Shown: one piece after another, positions 34,544 to 46,258 of the stretch | Position numbering within the stretch: the stretch's first letter is position 1 | Layout: each line of letters opens with the position of its first letter | From: Nepenthes gracilis | Taxonomy: Eukaryota > Streptophyta > Magnoliopsida > Caryophyllales > Nepenthaceae | Length of the DNA stretch: 64,000 nt | Direction: 5' to 3' | NCBI GenBank assembly: GCA_033239525.1 | Contig: BSYO01000003.1 | Location: 27,335,540 to 27,399,539, forward strand | Notes under the pieces: generated by a model | Seen by the model: the letters and a program-made list of their open reading frames with translations, nothing else | What the model was told of the DNA's origin: nothing | Databases searched by the model: none | Translations under genes and position numbers: made by a program

Positions 34544-37500
34544 TGCAACGGCGACCCAGGTAAGTTGCACGCGCATACATCTTGATGAGTGCTTGATCAT
34601 GTTTCCTGTCTTTTGGTTAACGTTATCACTCTTATTGTCATATTGCATATTCATTCGTGTGAGTTGATAGCATGCATTGCACGATCAAATTAAACGACCT
34701 AGACTGCCCCTAAGTCGGGAGGACAAGCGTCCGTCCGCAAAACCAGTCCTTGGCTCAGTGCCAGGCGGTCCAGAGCAGACCGTCGCAGGACTCCGTCCTC
34801 ACGCTAGATGGCCTGGGGACGGCTCTACTCACCATGGCTTCGCGCCAAAAGGCCCCAGCGGCCACCCAGAGACTCTGCCCCGTGCTAGTCAGCCCGGAGG
34901 CGTCCAGCCGTGAGCTGAGACACCGGATCCAGGCGATCCATTCCAAAGGCTACGCGCCTACGACCCGTGCGGTCAGACCCATAGGCCTGGGGGCTCTTGG
35001 AGAACCCACTCTACGGCCAACAAAACCTTAGGGGGCGTGCGACGACCTTCTTGCACAGAAGAGAGCACCTACAAATACAATGGTCGTGGGCTAGGACCTC
35101 AACTTGGTGTTCATAACGCTGAAAGCAGAGCGACACACCTCCCGCAATTATACGCGACCGAGGCCTAGACCCAGAGTCCTAAGCTAACGCGGCCCGACCA
35201 CGCGCTAGCCCTCGCAGAGGCTCCGTGGGCTTGGCGACGACATCCGCTTTACGGGACGAGCTCCCCAAACGCGTGAGTCAGACGACATCCTCTTACGAAG
35301 GACGAGCACCACGCAAGAGGGCGCCCGTATAGGGCCTTAATCGAGCGGCTCCAAAGGGCCCAATACTCAAACGCCGAAGCATGATCCGACAAGTAAAGCG
35401 AAGCAAAAGGCGAACAACGCCGTATGATAAGGGAAGCATGGACGCGAGGCGCAAGCAAAAGCTTCTCATTTATACAAACATTATACAAGCGACAAGCATG
35501 ATACAACAACAAAACCAAACTCGGGACTTAACGGCGACAGAAAGCTAATCAAGAAGACTGACGGGCCCGCTTCCTCGTGGAACGCCTTCAGCGCGACGCC
35601 TCCTACCCCCCCGCGCTTTCGGATGAAGGACGCCTACTGGGACGCGAGGAGCCGCCAGGGAGACGATCTCGCGCACAAGCGATGCCGCCCCAAAAGCGAG
35701 TGTCCATCGCCGACCGCCACTCAAGGAGAATGCCGCCAACCGCGGCCCACAACTAGTCCAAATGATCCTTTCCTCCGCAGCAGTAAAGGAGGCCCTCTAA
35801 TCACAAGAACCTCTCCGCCGCAGCCGCCCAACCTCCTCGAGGGGGATGCGATCTCGAGCTGATCGCCGCGGCAAGATGGTGCCCGGCAACGATGACCCGC
35901 TCAAGGCTTCCGCGAAAAGAACCAAATACACAAGACTCGACAGGGACCGTATCGTCCAAGCCCGTACGGAGAAGTTAAAAGTATGACCAAGATGAGCGGC
36001 AAAGAAAGAAGTCCGTAAGGAAACAACCGTACTGAAGCCGCTCAAATACAAGCAGAAGCGCGCGAAACCGCCTGCAAAGGCCTCTCTCGGGGCTCACTCT
36101 CCGACCGCATGGGGAGGGCTGGCCGGGAAGGCCGGCCGCCGAAGGAGCGCCGCAGCCTCGCCCGAGGACGCCCCGCCGCCTTCGCTAATCTCGAACCACA
36201 TCGCCCACAGTGAGCGCCACCGACCACCGAGCACGCGACCCGTGTGCTCATCCAAAGGGGCCACCCTCTGGGCTCCGTCTCCGATCGCGCGAGGAGGGTC
36301 GACGAAGGATCGCAGCCGCAGAAACACTGGGGCTCCCGCCACGAGTGCGACCCGGCTTCCTTCGCCGGCCTCGCCTCCGAACAAAGAAGCAGAGCCGCCC
36401 CACCTCTCGAGAATACCACCAGATCCTGTGAGGCCCGTGACGCAGAGACGGCTCAACAAGAATAGCCGGGCACGATGCAGCCCCCCGGCCTCCAACGCCG
36501 GCCAGCGCCAAAACCGATGGCCTCTCGTGGCTATCCAAAACAACAACGTCCCCGACGCCCCGGGCCGATACAAACAAGAGGGAAGGTCCCTGGTGGGTGA
36601 GAGACTGACCCGCCGACTTCGTGAGCGGATGGCTCCGCGATCGAAGTCGACGAAGGTACGGCAGCTTCCTTTGGCGGCGCGCCCGGCAGATCTCGCTGAG
36701 CCGAACTTCCCGCAATCAAGAACCGACGACTCGCCTTCTCAACCTCCTTCTGAGGAGGCGCTCGCGCTCCTCAACCTTTGAGGGCCGCCGCCCCTCATCA
36801 TTGCTCAAGAACGCAGCAGAGAACAACTCTCCTCCGCAAAGATCGCGGCCGCGATGAGTCTCCGTATCTCCGTGACCTCCTCGGACTGCCCACTCGCCTA
36901 CCAATGGAGGACCCCATCTAGCAATCTCGAACGTGATAGGGGAAAGGTAGTGGCCCCGCTTTCTTAAAGTTCTTCTCCTCGATCGAACGGCGAGATCACC
37001 TTCGAGGATTCAAACATGTCCTCATCGGTAGGCTTGTTCCGAAGAACTCCGAGATCGGGCCCCACCCTCTCTAAGCTCATACTCAAAAGGCGTCTCGAGG
37101 AAGAAAAAGCGCCCTTCCAAATTTCTTAACGGAATCGGGGATTTGTGCCACGAAGGTCAATCCTCGCCCGGGGTGAGCGATATCCAATCCTCCGACTCCG
37201 AGGCCCGAAAATTACCCCGCCGCCAAGGCAAAAATCGCACCGGTGCATGATGGCGAAGACGCACAGAGACACCAGTAGCGAAGGCGTTAGGGTGAAGCCC
37301 GGCCATGGGAACTCCCAAAGTATCGACTATTGCATGCAAAGAAGCAAAGGCAATGAAATACGAAGTCCTCCCTTCGATGGTACTCATAAACCGTTATAAA
37401 GCCCTCCTGAGGAGCGCCTTCATTCTATCTTCGAGGACCAGAGCAAGGGAAATCACCACGGAATCGCATAGTCTACCCTAAGGGAGGCAATATACGCCTA

Positions 37501-37873
37501 CCAAAATCGATCCGGTGTTGCGAACACCATGGCGAATACTCATGGGACACGGAAGAAGAAGAACCTTCTGCTGGCCGCCATTTGTTTTTAAGAACTTCAA
37601 AAATGAAGGTAGAAGAAGTCAGCTGAAGGAAAGAAACGATCAAGGCCCGGGTTTAAATAGACAACGCCGAACAAAGAGGCGGGAAATCAATTGCCACCGC
37701 CAATGAGGATTTAGGCACGTGGCAAAGATCCCAAAGACACCGCAGTAACTCCAATCGAGTGCCATGATGGCTAGGCGACAAAGCTAGACGCGACCCTTCG
37801 GGGATCGCCTAGCACCCGGCTGGCGCCGCCAGATAAATACGGGCTCACGGTGGCAGAGCCCCCACCGATGAGC

Positions 37874-37913
<40 letters not shown>

Positions 37914-39907
37914 AGAAGAGAAAAAAGAAAAATGCAAGGAACAGAAAATCCGACAGAGAAACAATACGAAAGGCAGAGTTCTCATTACGACAAAATATTT
38001 CTTATAACGCTAACAGAAAAAGAAGTGCTCCACAAAGATCAAAGCAGCTTATTGGAACCAGAGGCCAACCGTAAGAACTTCTTTGGGCGCGGTAATCCAC
38101 CAACCGACCACGAGATCGACGCGCAAGTCATGAGGATCTAGGACGCCCGCGCGAAGTTTGATCCTCCAAGAAGGCCAGCCTCCGGTATATCCGGCGGCGT
38201 CCCGTAGGGCTCCGGCCCCGGATCGGATTCGGTCCTTCGTTATGAAGCCTCGACCCTAACTCGACCGCAACTCTGGCGACCTCGCCTTCATGTCGCTTGC
38301 TCCGCCGAGCTCCGCTTCAAGGGCCAAGATACGGCCTCGCGCCCCCACATTAGCTTCCGCTAGACGAGCGGCCCGAGCCTCGACTCGCCCCAGCGCCTCC
38401 AAATATGCAACACGGGCCTCGAGCCGCCCACTCTTCGCGGCGGAGCTATCATGAACCGCGGAGGTGTCCTCGACTCCGAGAAGGGCCGGCAACCGTGGTC
38501 TCGAGAAGGCGCTTCCAAAGACGCCCGATCCCGAAAGAGCGGGGCCGTGAGAGCCGGATTCGACTCATGAGAAGAATATTCTCGAGTCACCGAAAAGTCC
38601 GCCATTTGATTTCACAAAGAGAGATCGAGCGCAAAAGGTCAAGACAACCAGAGGACGAGCAAGTACGTATGGAGCCAAAAGTCGGGGAAAACGCTTAAAT
38701 AAGCAAGTTTTCTCCCGAAGAGGCGGCGAAACCGAAAATCGTAACGCATTTAAAGCAGGCAATGAAGGCTTGCCGCGGGAAAGTTCCCGAAAACTCGCAC
38801 GCGCTTCCCGCATGAAATAAATTCTCAATGGCCGGGCAGCATTAAATGCGCCTACCGCCTCAAGGGACATGACGGTCGGCAGAGACCCCACGGGCCCTGG
38901 GAACGACACGTGACCCTCAGGGCAATATGCCCAAAATCAAAACGCATTCACGAAGGCAAGACAAAAGTCAAGACAAAATGGACTACTTCGTTATTAACAA
39001 ATGCTTCCTTACAAAGTACAAGATCTACAACCATGGAGCTACGGAAAATAAAAGAAGGTCATGAACGAAGTTCCTAGAGATGCCCCCGTACTCGCCCCTG
39101 TGAGCCCTACGAACTGAGGTCAAACAATGAAGTTTTGCCCTGCGAATTGGGCAGAAGCAAGGAGCAGCCCTGGAAGTCTCCTGGCAGCCAATCCACCGCC
39201 CCCAGAAGCACCGGGCCAGCGCTCCCGAAAAGTCCGATGTCAAGCCCGACTTCCACAAGAGGGCTACTTACCTCGCACCCTTCTATGGCCGGGTCGCACC
39301 GCCTCGGCGCACGGAGACTTCTCCTCCGAAAGCCGCCGAAGCGGGAGAGGATACTCGGAGGAAGTCAAAGAATCCCGCCACCGCCAAGCCACAACCAAGA
39401 AGGAGGCGCACGACGACGGCAGAATGGCCGAGCCACTCACATTTGCAGAGAAAGCAAGCCATGAGGCTCTGATTATGACGGTGAACACCAAGAGCTCCGA
39501 GCATGCGGCCGATCCACCCAATTCCTTTCTCGAGTGCCCACCAGGGGCGGCAAAACCAGATCCTCTCATCGTCTCCACCAAAGGTCAGCTAAGGCACGAG
39601 TTCAACCATTGGGCACCCACTATTTATAGGCAAGACACGGGCTGCCCTCTCACCCAAATAAGAACACACGGTGTCCAAAGAACGCCTTTTCAGCGATGGC
39701 AAATGACCACCGGCCGACGCAACCTGTTAGCGCGCGAATCTCGCGGCGAGGTGACGGCCAGCAGCACCCGAAAAGCCCGCCCGCCTCGGGAAAGGCGCGA
39801 ATCGGGAAGACGACAAAAGTGGCGCGGCACGAGGAAGGGCAGAGACCGTGGAAATGGGCCTAATGGACATGCTGTGCCCGACCACCGGCCGCCTGCACGG
39901 GGGTTAG
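34544..39907. other. 3' region of gypsy element 2, with possible antisense gene
   Basis: About 5.4 kb lie between integrase and the 3' LTR. Tat-type elements often carry such a region and some encode a protein on the opposite strand. Here minus-strand pieces show a coiled-coil-like alanine/arginine/leucine/glutamate stretch (38256-38492, LEARVAYLEALGRVEARAARL) and pieces resembling the putative gypsy-type transposon domain (37157-37387, VPMAGLHPNAF; and GRFFFLETPF near 37080-37120). Frames are broken by small indels. The match to that domain is from memory and tentative. The purine-rich GCACGGGGGTTAG just before 39908 is the likely polypurine tract. Confidence 0.5.
37876..37911 (+). repeat. 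36-base poly(A) tract
   Basis: An uninterrupted run of A, followed by GAAGAAGAGAAAAAAG. It splits the GC-rich 3' region of the gypsy element. It may be a simple-repeat expansion, or the tail of an inserted retroposon that I cannot recognise. Confidence 0.9.
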
Positions 39908-40792
39908 TGTCAGGTCCCATGTTCCGCCCATGAGATGATCCAGCCCACAAAGCAAACAATGCCCACGAAAAGGAGGAGCACGCGAGAAAGCGCCACCACC
40001 TAACGGGAATGGTCGCGAAGTCACGCTAACGGAAACTCGCAGCCGCATTAAATGCGCGCCACGGAACAGAGTGAAAGGCGGAAAGGCTAGCCAATAGAGG
40101 CATAGCCGCACTACGCCAACGCCATCACCGCCGTCACAGACGGCCAACCACTCATCTCAAGGAAAATCGAGCGTGATCGACAACAAGAGCGTGCTCGACA
40201 CGCTATCGACACAGCCGGGCGTGACCGGCGGTCAACGACCTGTGCAACGGGCGTCTTGGCGCCCCAAGAGTCCAAACGGGAGGAGGCATATAAGCGCTCT
40301 CACCCTCCAGAAAGGGGGGCTGCTCAATTTGGATTCGAACTCGAGAACGGTTTTCGGGTTCTCGCGACCTTGCGACTAAGGGTTACCTTGGATCCCAAGC
40401 ACTAGTCCAGCCTCCCATAAGGTTCCAATCCTCCGACCGGATTGGGCCAAATCGCTCTCCTTCTTCCTCATCCCGTCAAGCGGAAAGTTAGCCACTCATC
40501 GCAAGGCACCAAGGAAGCCAGCCTTCCATCACCTCGCCACCGCATTTCTACTCATCACCACATAAGTCCTTCTTACGCATCACAAGATTTTTACGCGCAC
40601 CACCTTAGCGTGCGCATTTCCGCCAATCATGGGAATTTGTCGACTTGAGCGCCGAGTGGCCTTGGTGGGAGAAATCCTGCTGCACTTTCACCTCTTGTTT
40701 GTTGTTTGTGCTGGGTCCAGTTCTCGAGAGAAATCCCTTCTTCCGCACCCCCGCGCTTAGAATCCGGCGCTCCTTAATCCGCATAACAACCT
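39908..40792 (+). mobile_element. 3' LTR of gypsy element 2, end missing
   Basis: It starts TGTCAGGTCCC and follows the 5' LTR closely to TTAATCCGCATAACAACC. The 5' LTR continues TTGGGCCCGGACGCAACA; these ~18 bases are absent here. Differences from the 5' LTR are mostly 1-4 base gaps. The TATA box GGCATATAAGCGCTC is at 40285. Confidence 0.9.
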
Positions 40793-40796
40793 CATA

Positions 40797-40907
40797 TCTA
40801 TATATACTCATATAGGTTATTAGCTTATATATATAAGTATAGCTATTGTCATAGCCAGCATATCAAGTGGTAGTAGAAGAACAAAAGAGTTCTGAAAGAT
40901 AAACCAA
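40797..40907 (+). promoter_or_regulatory. SAD-like promoter/leader, copy A
   Basis: TATA-rich DNA (40797-40845) followed by GTCATAG...GAACAAAAGAGT leads to an ATG. The same arrangement stands before the ATG at 56924 (TATATATATATATAGGTTAG, GAACAAAAGAGT), so the leader is conserved between the two copies. Confidence 0.5.
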
Positions 40908-40961
40908 ATGGCTTTGATATTAAATCCCTTAACAAAAATATCACATTCCCCTGTAGCTTAA
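40908..40961 (+). pseudogene. Orphan first exon, stearoyl-ACP desaturase type, copy A
   Basis: ATG at 40908 reads MALILNPLTKISHSPVA and then stops. MALxLNP is the start of the plastid transit peptide of plant stearoyl-ACP desaturases. It aligns with the copy at 56924 over the start and the leader. No desaturase exon 2 follows; the next DNA is module V. It is an isolated fragment. Confidence 0.65.
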
Positions 40962-41156
40962 TTCGGATCTCTAAAATCTCTTATGTTTGTCAATTATCCA
41001 ATTCGGTGTTGATTGAGTGCGAGTGTTTTATTTTCTTTGTTGAATTGCTTGGATTGGTGATCATGGAATCATTCAATCTATTATTATTGATTAATATGAC
41101 AATATGCTTGATATGCTTAATATGACAATAGTTATACTTATATATATAAACTAGTA

Positions 41157-41182
41157 ATATATATATATATATATATACACAC
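41157..41182. repeat. (TA)n(CA)n microsatellite
   Basis: About twelve TA units passing into a short ACACAC run. Confidence 0.9.
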
Positions 41183-41339
41183 ACTAACCTACAAGGAGGG
41201 TATCCCCATCCTCTCCTGGTTAGTTATGGATGGGGGCATTTTTTATTTTTATTGGCTTTGTTACTTTATCAGAGAATAAATAAATAATTGTATTTTAAAA
41301 TTTTGGTGAATTTTTTTTCAATTTATTGCAATTTTATAT

Positions 41340-41860
41340 TAGAGTTTTTGAATTATATGGCAGCTTTAAGTTACCTAATTCAAGTAAACGGGAGTTTTTA
41401 TATAATATTTTGCTATTCGGTCAAATATCTGACGGTAAAAATTTAACGTTTAAAAAAATAAAAATAAGATAATAGTTTTTTTAAAAAATTTTCTTATAAT
41501 AATAGTATTTTAATACTTAAATATTTTTTTTTAAAAAAATTAAAAATACTTTATATTATTTATAATAAATATCACCTGCCGGAGCCATCCTCAATTCCCT
41601 CCACTCCTCTTTTGTTAACTACTGCTTTGGAAAGGTGGGGGTTGTTGGCTTGCAGCAGCCAATGTCAATTTGCATAGAAAATGGTGACTTATTGGCGAGG
41701 AAATTCAAGCAATTAAAAGTCAAGTCCATTGAAAAAAAAAAAGAAAAGACATTTCAGCATATGAGATTTGACGTTATTACACTTATCTATGAGATTAATT
41801 GCATATGGATATTTAAACTTGATACGTTACTAGAATAGTTATTTGATACAGGAAGCCTTG
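41340..41860 (+). repeat. Modules U and V, copy A
   Basis: 41340-41690 matches 60870-61165 in the same orientation (ATTCAAGT-AACGGGAGT, TATTTATAATAAATAT, CCATCCTCAATTCCCTCCACT), and 41550-41860 matches the reverse complement of 27850-28178. A 67-codon open frame at 41635-41838 crosses it but is not kept in the other copies and has no known domain. Confidence 0.82.
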
Positions 41861-41939
41861 AATATTTCATGGGGCGATGGCTAAATATAAGAACTGACAT
41901 TTCTACACACCTAAAAGAAGACAAGAGGTCACTGGGGTC

Positions 41940-42500
41940 ATTAATATTTCATAAGAGATATATACTGTCACTACTCTAATTCGAACACTATAATAAATGC
42001 TACATATAAAATCATAATCAGGATGGGGATTGTGCACAAAATTACACCAACAAACTCTTTTCATACGTAAAAATATAACTTATTTTAGAAAATATATTAA
42101 ATTTGTTCGAACTTGACTTCTAAGGTAATACCTATTTCATAAATATATATAATTCATAACATATTATCATTAATTATGGTACAGAAAATAAATAAAGTGC
42201 TAACCTCAATCCCACTGTAATAATTATACATGCCCACGATAGTTATTAAATTTTTAAATTATTTTTCTTACAATTATCAAATACAAAATACGTTAATAAC
42301 TGTGAAAACTCATGGTCCTCCACCCAAAAACTACCCATCCAAACTCTCATGAAAACCAAACCACTAATTTGAATGATAAAATAATATAAGGTGAATTAAA
42401 TACTTAATAAGTAATGAATGATAATGTAATAAATCTGGATATAATAAACTTGAGATAAAGAATGTGTCAGTAAATGAACAAAATTTGAACAACTATATAA
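41940..42500 (-). repeat. Modules Y1 and W, copy A
   Basis: 41940-42290 is the reverse complement of 22220-22533 (TTATGAAATATT, GAACTTGACTTCTAAGGTA, TGCCCACGATAGTTATT). 42305-42500 is the reverse complement of 21625-21830 (TCCTCCACCCAAAAAC). Y1 stops at 41940 exactly where the Y2 LTR starts in the other two copies, which supports Y2 being a later insertion there. Confidence 0.8.
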
Positions 42501-42539
42501 ATAAACCAAAGGTTAAAATACTCCTTCCAACAAAATATA

Positions 42540-43799
42540 ATCTTTTGAGGTTGATTTATATTCTAACCCCATAAACTAAAACCCTACTCCACTAATGGGG
42601 CTCATAGATGGATTATCTATAGAATGCCCTATAGATCGAGTTGTACCAACTATTATTTATTACCTATGAGTAAATTTTATATAATATTATCTTAATATAT
42701 TATGACTTATTATAATATACTTATTTTTTATCAATTTTATATAATAGTTTATTTTAAATAAAATTTAAAAAAAATTATACAAAATAATATATTTTTTAAA
42801 AAATAAAAATAAAATGACTTTTCATAAATTTAGATGTTGAAATTAACATAAGTTATAAGAATGTTATACATGTAAAAAGATTTTTCAAGTCTTTCCAAAA
42901 ATAATAAAATGTAAGAAGATATTCATCCTTAAAATTAAAAACCTTTTTCTTTGATAAAATTTAGCATATTTCGTAGATATGGATAATATATTTTAAAATT
43001 TAAAAAATTTATAAAAGAAAAATATATATACAAGTTAAATATAAAAAAAAAAAAAACATAGATGAATACTTGTATATAACTAAAAAATATGAAATATTAG
43101 AATATAGGAAAAACATACAAAAAGAATTTCAAAAATTTTAGCAAATAACAAAAAAATAGGTTTGAAATTCACTTATATTAACTCAAATCAAACAATTCTT
43201 AAGGTCTATGTTTCAAAATCCCATTTATCTTTTTCCTCTCTCTATCTTCTTCAAAAATTTATAGGAATGGGCAAAAATATAGTAGAAATATCTTATATAA
43301 TAGATTACTGTATATGCGCCAGTCGAACATTGATCAAATATGGAGGTTAATTTTAGCTTGCACATGGATGTCTATTAGGATCGCATCAAGTGATGAGATT
43401 TTTGAACAAACATGCACAGGTGCCATTTATACGCACATTGGAGATGTTGATTCTTCGTCAATTATAATCATGCATGGCTCTTTTACCTATTAGGCACTCC
43501 ACATACTTTTTCTACTATAATCTAACACTTAATTTATAATCAAAACTCATGACTAATATTGATAATCCGCCCATTTACTTTAATTTAATATTATTATATA
43601 ATTCTTGGTATTCAAACCTTACACATACAATGTCCAAGTCTATCTAAGCGCCTTAAAAACTTAAAAGTTGAACAATGAAGAAAAGAAAAGTCCTTAGCAT
43701 AGACTATATGGCACAAGTATGATGTGAGTTCAACTATGGGGTGATTATTAGAACAACTAGTTTTGCGTCCAAAAATATCCTCTGAAAGGATTGAAGTCG
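42540..43799 (-). mobile_element. LTR-like insertion between modules W and X
   Basis: The 1.26 kb between W and X in this copy is absent from the copy at 21050-21830. On the minus strand it has a TATATAAGATATTTC site near 43290, an AGAGAGAGGAAAAAG leader near 43235 and AAGTGAATTTCAAACC near 43160, like the Y2 LTR family. Ends were not resolved. Confidence 0.45.
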
Positions 43800-44410
43800 A
43801 TCATATGGCTACGCGCACTAGGATAGCACGGTAGCTGCACTGTGTGGCTGCATCTTAGAATGTAAGAAATGGTGGCAGCTCTAGAACTAGGATGGGGACC
43901 GTGGGCACTGTGCGTGCCATTGAAAATGCATGACAATGGGTTTGTTGGTTTTTATTGATTATAAGTTATTAAGAAATTAAGGTAGAAAGCAAATTGTGGA
44001 GCATCTGATAGATACAACAGACCCATTGATGGGTTAGGTGCATAAATCTCAAATTTTATGGTTCACTAATATCACGTATAACCAATCTTATTTGGTAGAC
44101 TTAAAACGTTATTATTACTATTACTAAGAAGATTGGATATGTACCGTTCTGATTCTTTATGTAGTAAAATTATTTTAGTAATAAAAGTCTGTCATATTCC
44201 AATCACAATAACATAATCTGGCTATTTTTTTTTAATTTAAAATCTACATATAATATATTCAAAAAATGATCCTATACTTTCTCAAATTTCATATATATAT
44301 ATATGGTGACAGTTTTGTGCATAGGCCTATTTTTATCTGTCGAGTGCTATTGAGCACCTTAACTGCACTCCACTAGAAAGTTTTGAGGATTGTTAAGGGT
44401 GAAAGGGAAA
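43800..44410 (+). repeat. Module X, copy A
   Basis: Matches 61165-61660 directly and 21050-21620 in reverse. Landmarks: GATAGCACGGTAGCTGCACTG, GGTTTTTATTGATTATAAG, TAGATACAACAGACCCA, TACTTTCTCAAATTTCATATATA, and the tail TTTTGAGGATTGTTAAGGGTGAA shared with 21080. Confidence 0.85.
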
Positions 44411-44829
44411 GAAAATAAAATAATGGAACAAAGTTTCTATACCAAGAACGACCAAGGTGCGCCCATCAAGCGGGCATCAGGCCTGAGCGAGCTATGTAAT
44501 TGGCATTCAAATGCCCATCAATCGTGTATCAAATACTGAGCAATCTTAACAAACCTTGTACGGCTTCCTTTAGACACTTATCAAGCGTGACCTTTTTAGA
44601 CAAAATATACAAACATGCTCTTCAGGCGTCTATCATACACTATTTTGCTAACTTTCGATAGATTTTTGGTCAACCTTCAATATCTTTTGTCGCTTGAATT
44701 ACCATCACTTCGGTCAACCATTGTATGAGTATCGTGCAACTCCTGCTTGACATATTCTACCAAGTGTGCCATACGCGAATATCACATATCCTTTCAATGA
44801 CTATTTATGTGACAATCTGACTATTTGTA
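44411..44829. other. Repeat-like spacer
   Basis: Contains GCGCCCATCAAGCGGGCATCAGGC and similar short words (GCCCATCAATCGTGTATCA, CTTCAGGCGTCTATCA), which resemble the upstream blocks of the GA-leader LTRs in the inverted direction. No gene is seen. Confidence 0.4.
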
Positions 44830-45300
44830 ATTTTATAATTTTATAAGAATAAATTATCTGATTAGTCACGATAATTATTTAATTATTTTTAGTATTTTTT
44901 GGGTTTAAAATTTTGTACTTCAACTTAAAATTTAAAATTAAATTACTTATTGGCTGTATACAAAAAATTTAATCGTGAGGTTTTTTTGAAATAAAATTGT
45001 GATATCTATTTGGAGATAAATTTTTATTTACTTGATAAAATTTAATAGTATATCATTTGTATGAAAATAAGTTGATAATTAGTATTTGGACTTAATGAGT
45101 TGGAATATTTAAATTGATTAATTAGGTTTGGATATTTGAGTTATTGGTTTGAGTTTAGAATAATTAGTAGGTTTGATTGAATTAATTTAATTATAAATTT
45201 AACTAATTGAGTAAATCGTTTTATATCTGAATTATTATGTGAAATTTAATATATTAAAATTTATTAATTAAAATTATAATTACAGAATAATAAATATATA

Positions 45301-45328
45301 ATAACAATAATAATAATAATAATAATAA
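45301..45328. repeat. (AAT)n microsatellite
   Basis: Nine or so AAT units with one interruption, next to an A/G-rich stretch. Confidence 0.9.
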
Positions 45329-46258
45329 GGAAAGAAAACAGGAAACAAAAAAGGAAAGAAGAAAATAAAGAAAGAAAAGAAAGAGAGGTAGAAGAAGGAA
45401 ATGAGAAGAGAGAGAGAGAGTGAGAGAGAGAGACGCGCGGCGGCCATTCGGCGGAGGAGGAAGGATGTCAGCGCCCAAAAATGGAAACGAAGTAACCTTA
45501 AGATGCGGCTTCCCTCTTTTATTTAAATTATCGGGTAGGGAAAGAAGAATAGAAAAGGTGGAAGAACGAAGAGGAAGAGCGAAGGGTAAACCGCTGCCAT
45601 CGCCGTCGCCGGAAGAGAAGCAAGAAATTGAGGTAAGTAAATTATTCCATTTTCTTCATTGATGTCGATTTTCGGTTTGCATGGATTAATTTTGTGGAAT
45701 TCGACCGTAATGGGCAAGAGCCAACAATTGGGTAAAAACAGCGCCTTCGGCTCGAGTGGTGAGGAACCGTGAGATTGAGGCGCAATAATCAGTAGATGTA
45801 TACTACAAAACCCTTTAGAAGATGAAACTTTGTATGTGTTACTTCTCGTCTCCTTTGATTTACGTATAAACAGAAATAAGGGAAAGCAGAGAATGAAGCT
45901 CTGTGCATATTCAATTATTCTAGTTAACGATTTCATGTATGCTGTCTCTGTTTGAAATCTGTTACTTGAAACGCAGTGCTGGTTCATCGTTGAACGTGAA
46001 CTTCAACTGTTGCCATATGCCATCAAATTGATGAAGCGTGTTTAGTAGTCCCATTAAGTTACGATTCAATGACATGTGTTGCTGTAATGCTTTATTGATG
46101 AAATTTTGCAATTTTATCAACCTTGATTGTGCCGCAGTTGCCATATTGACGACAGTATATCTGAGATCCATTATCCGGTTATTGTGGTTCCATAGTTAGA
46201 TGATTCAAGGTTGTATGTATATTTGATGCTTCATTGATAAATTATGGTGGTTCTAATC

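Larger units (their letters stand above)
28179..40792 (+). mobile_element. Tat-type Ty3/gypsy retrotransposon, nearly full length
   Basis: Order: 5' LTR 28179-29106, primer-binding site, gag from 29177, protease near 30870-31000, RT near 31560-32240, RNase H, integrase to 34543, a long 3' region, and a 3' LTR 39908-40792. The domain order (RT before integrase) is gypsy. The two LTRs are very alike apart from small indels, so the insertion is probably recent. Frames are broken by many 1-3 base indels. The element's right end lacks the last ~18 bp and no matching 5-bp flank is seen. Confidence 0.93.

Noticed and set aside
36042..36781. Long overlapping frames on both strands in the 3' region of the gypsy element
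   Set aside because: GC-rich DNA with few stop codons; no motif recognised, and small indels make every frame unreliable.
41635..41838. 67-codon frame in module V
   Set aside because: The other two copies of the module break the frame and the protein resembles nothing I know.
45420..45662. 80-codon frame beginning MRERDARRPFGGGG
   Set aside because: It spans an LTR leader and reads through a splice-donor-like motif; similar leaders elsewhere lack the frame.
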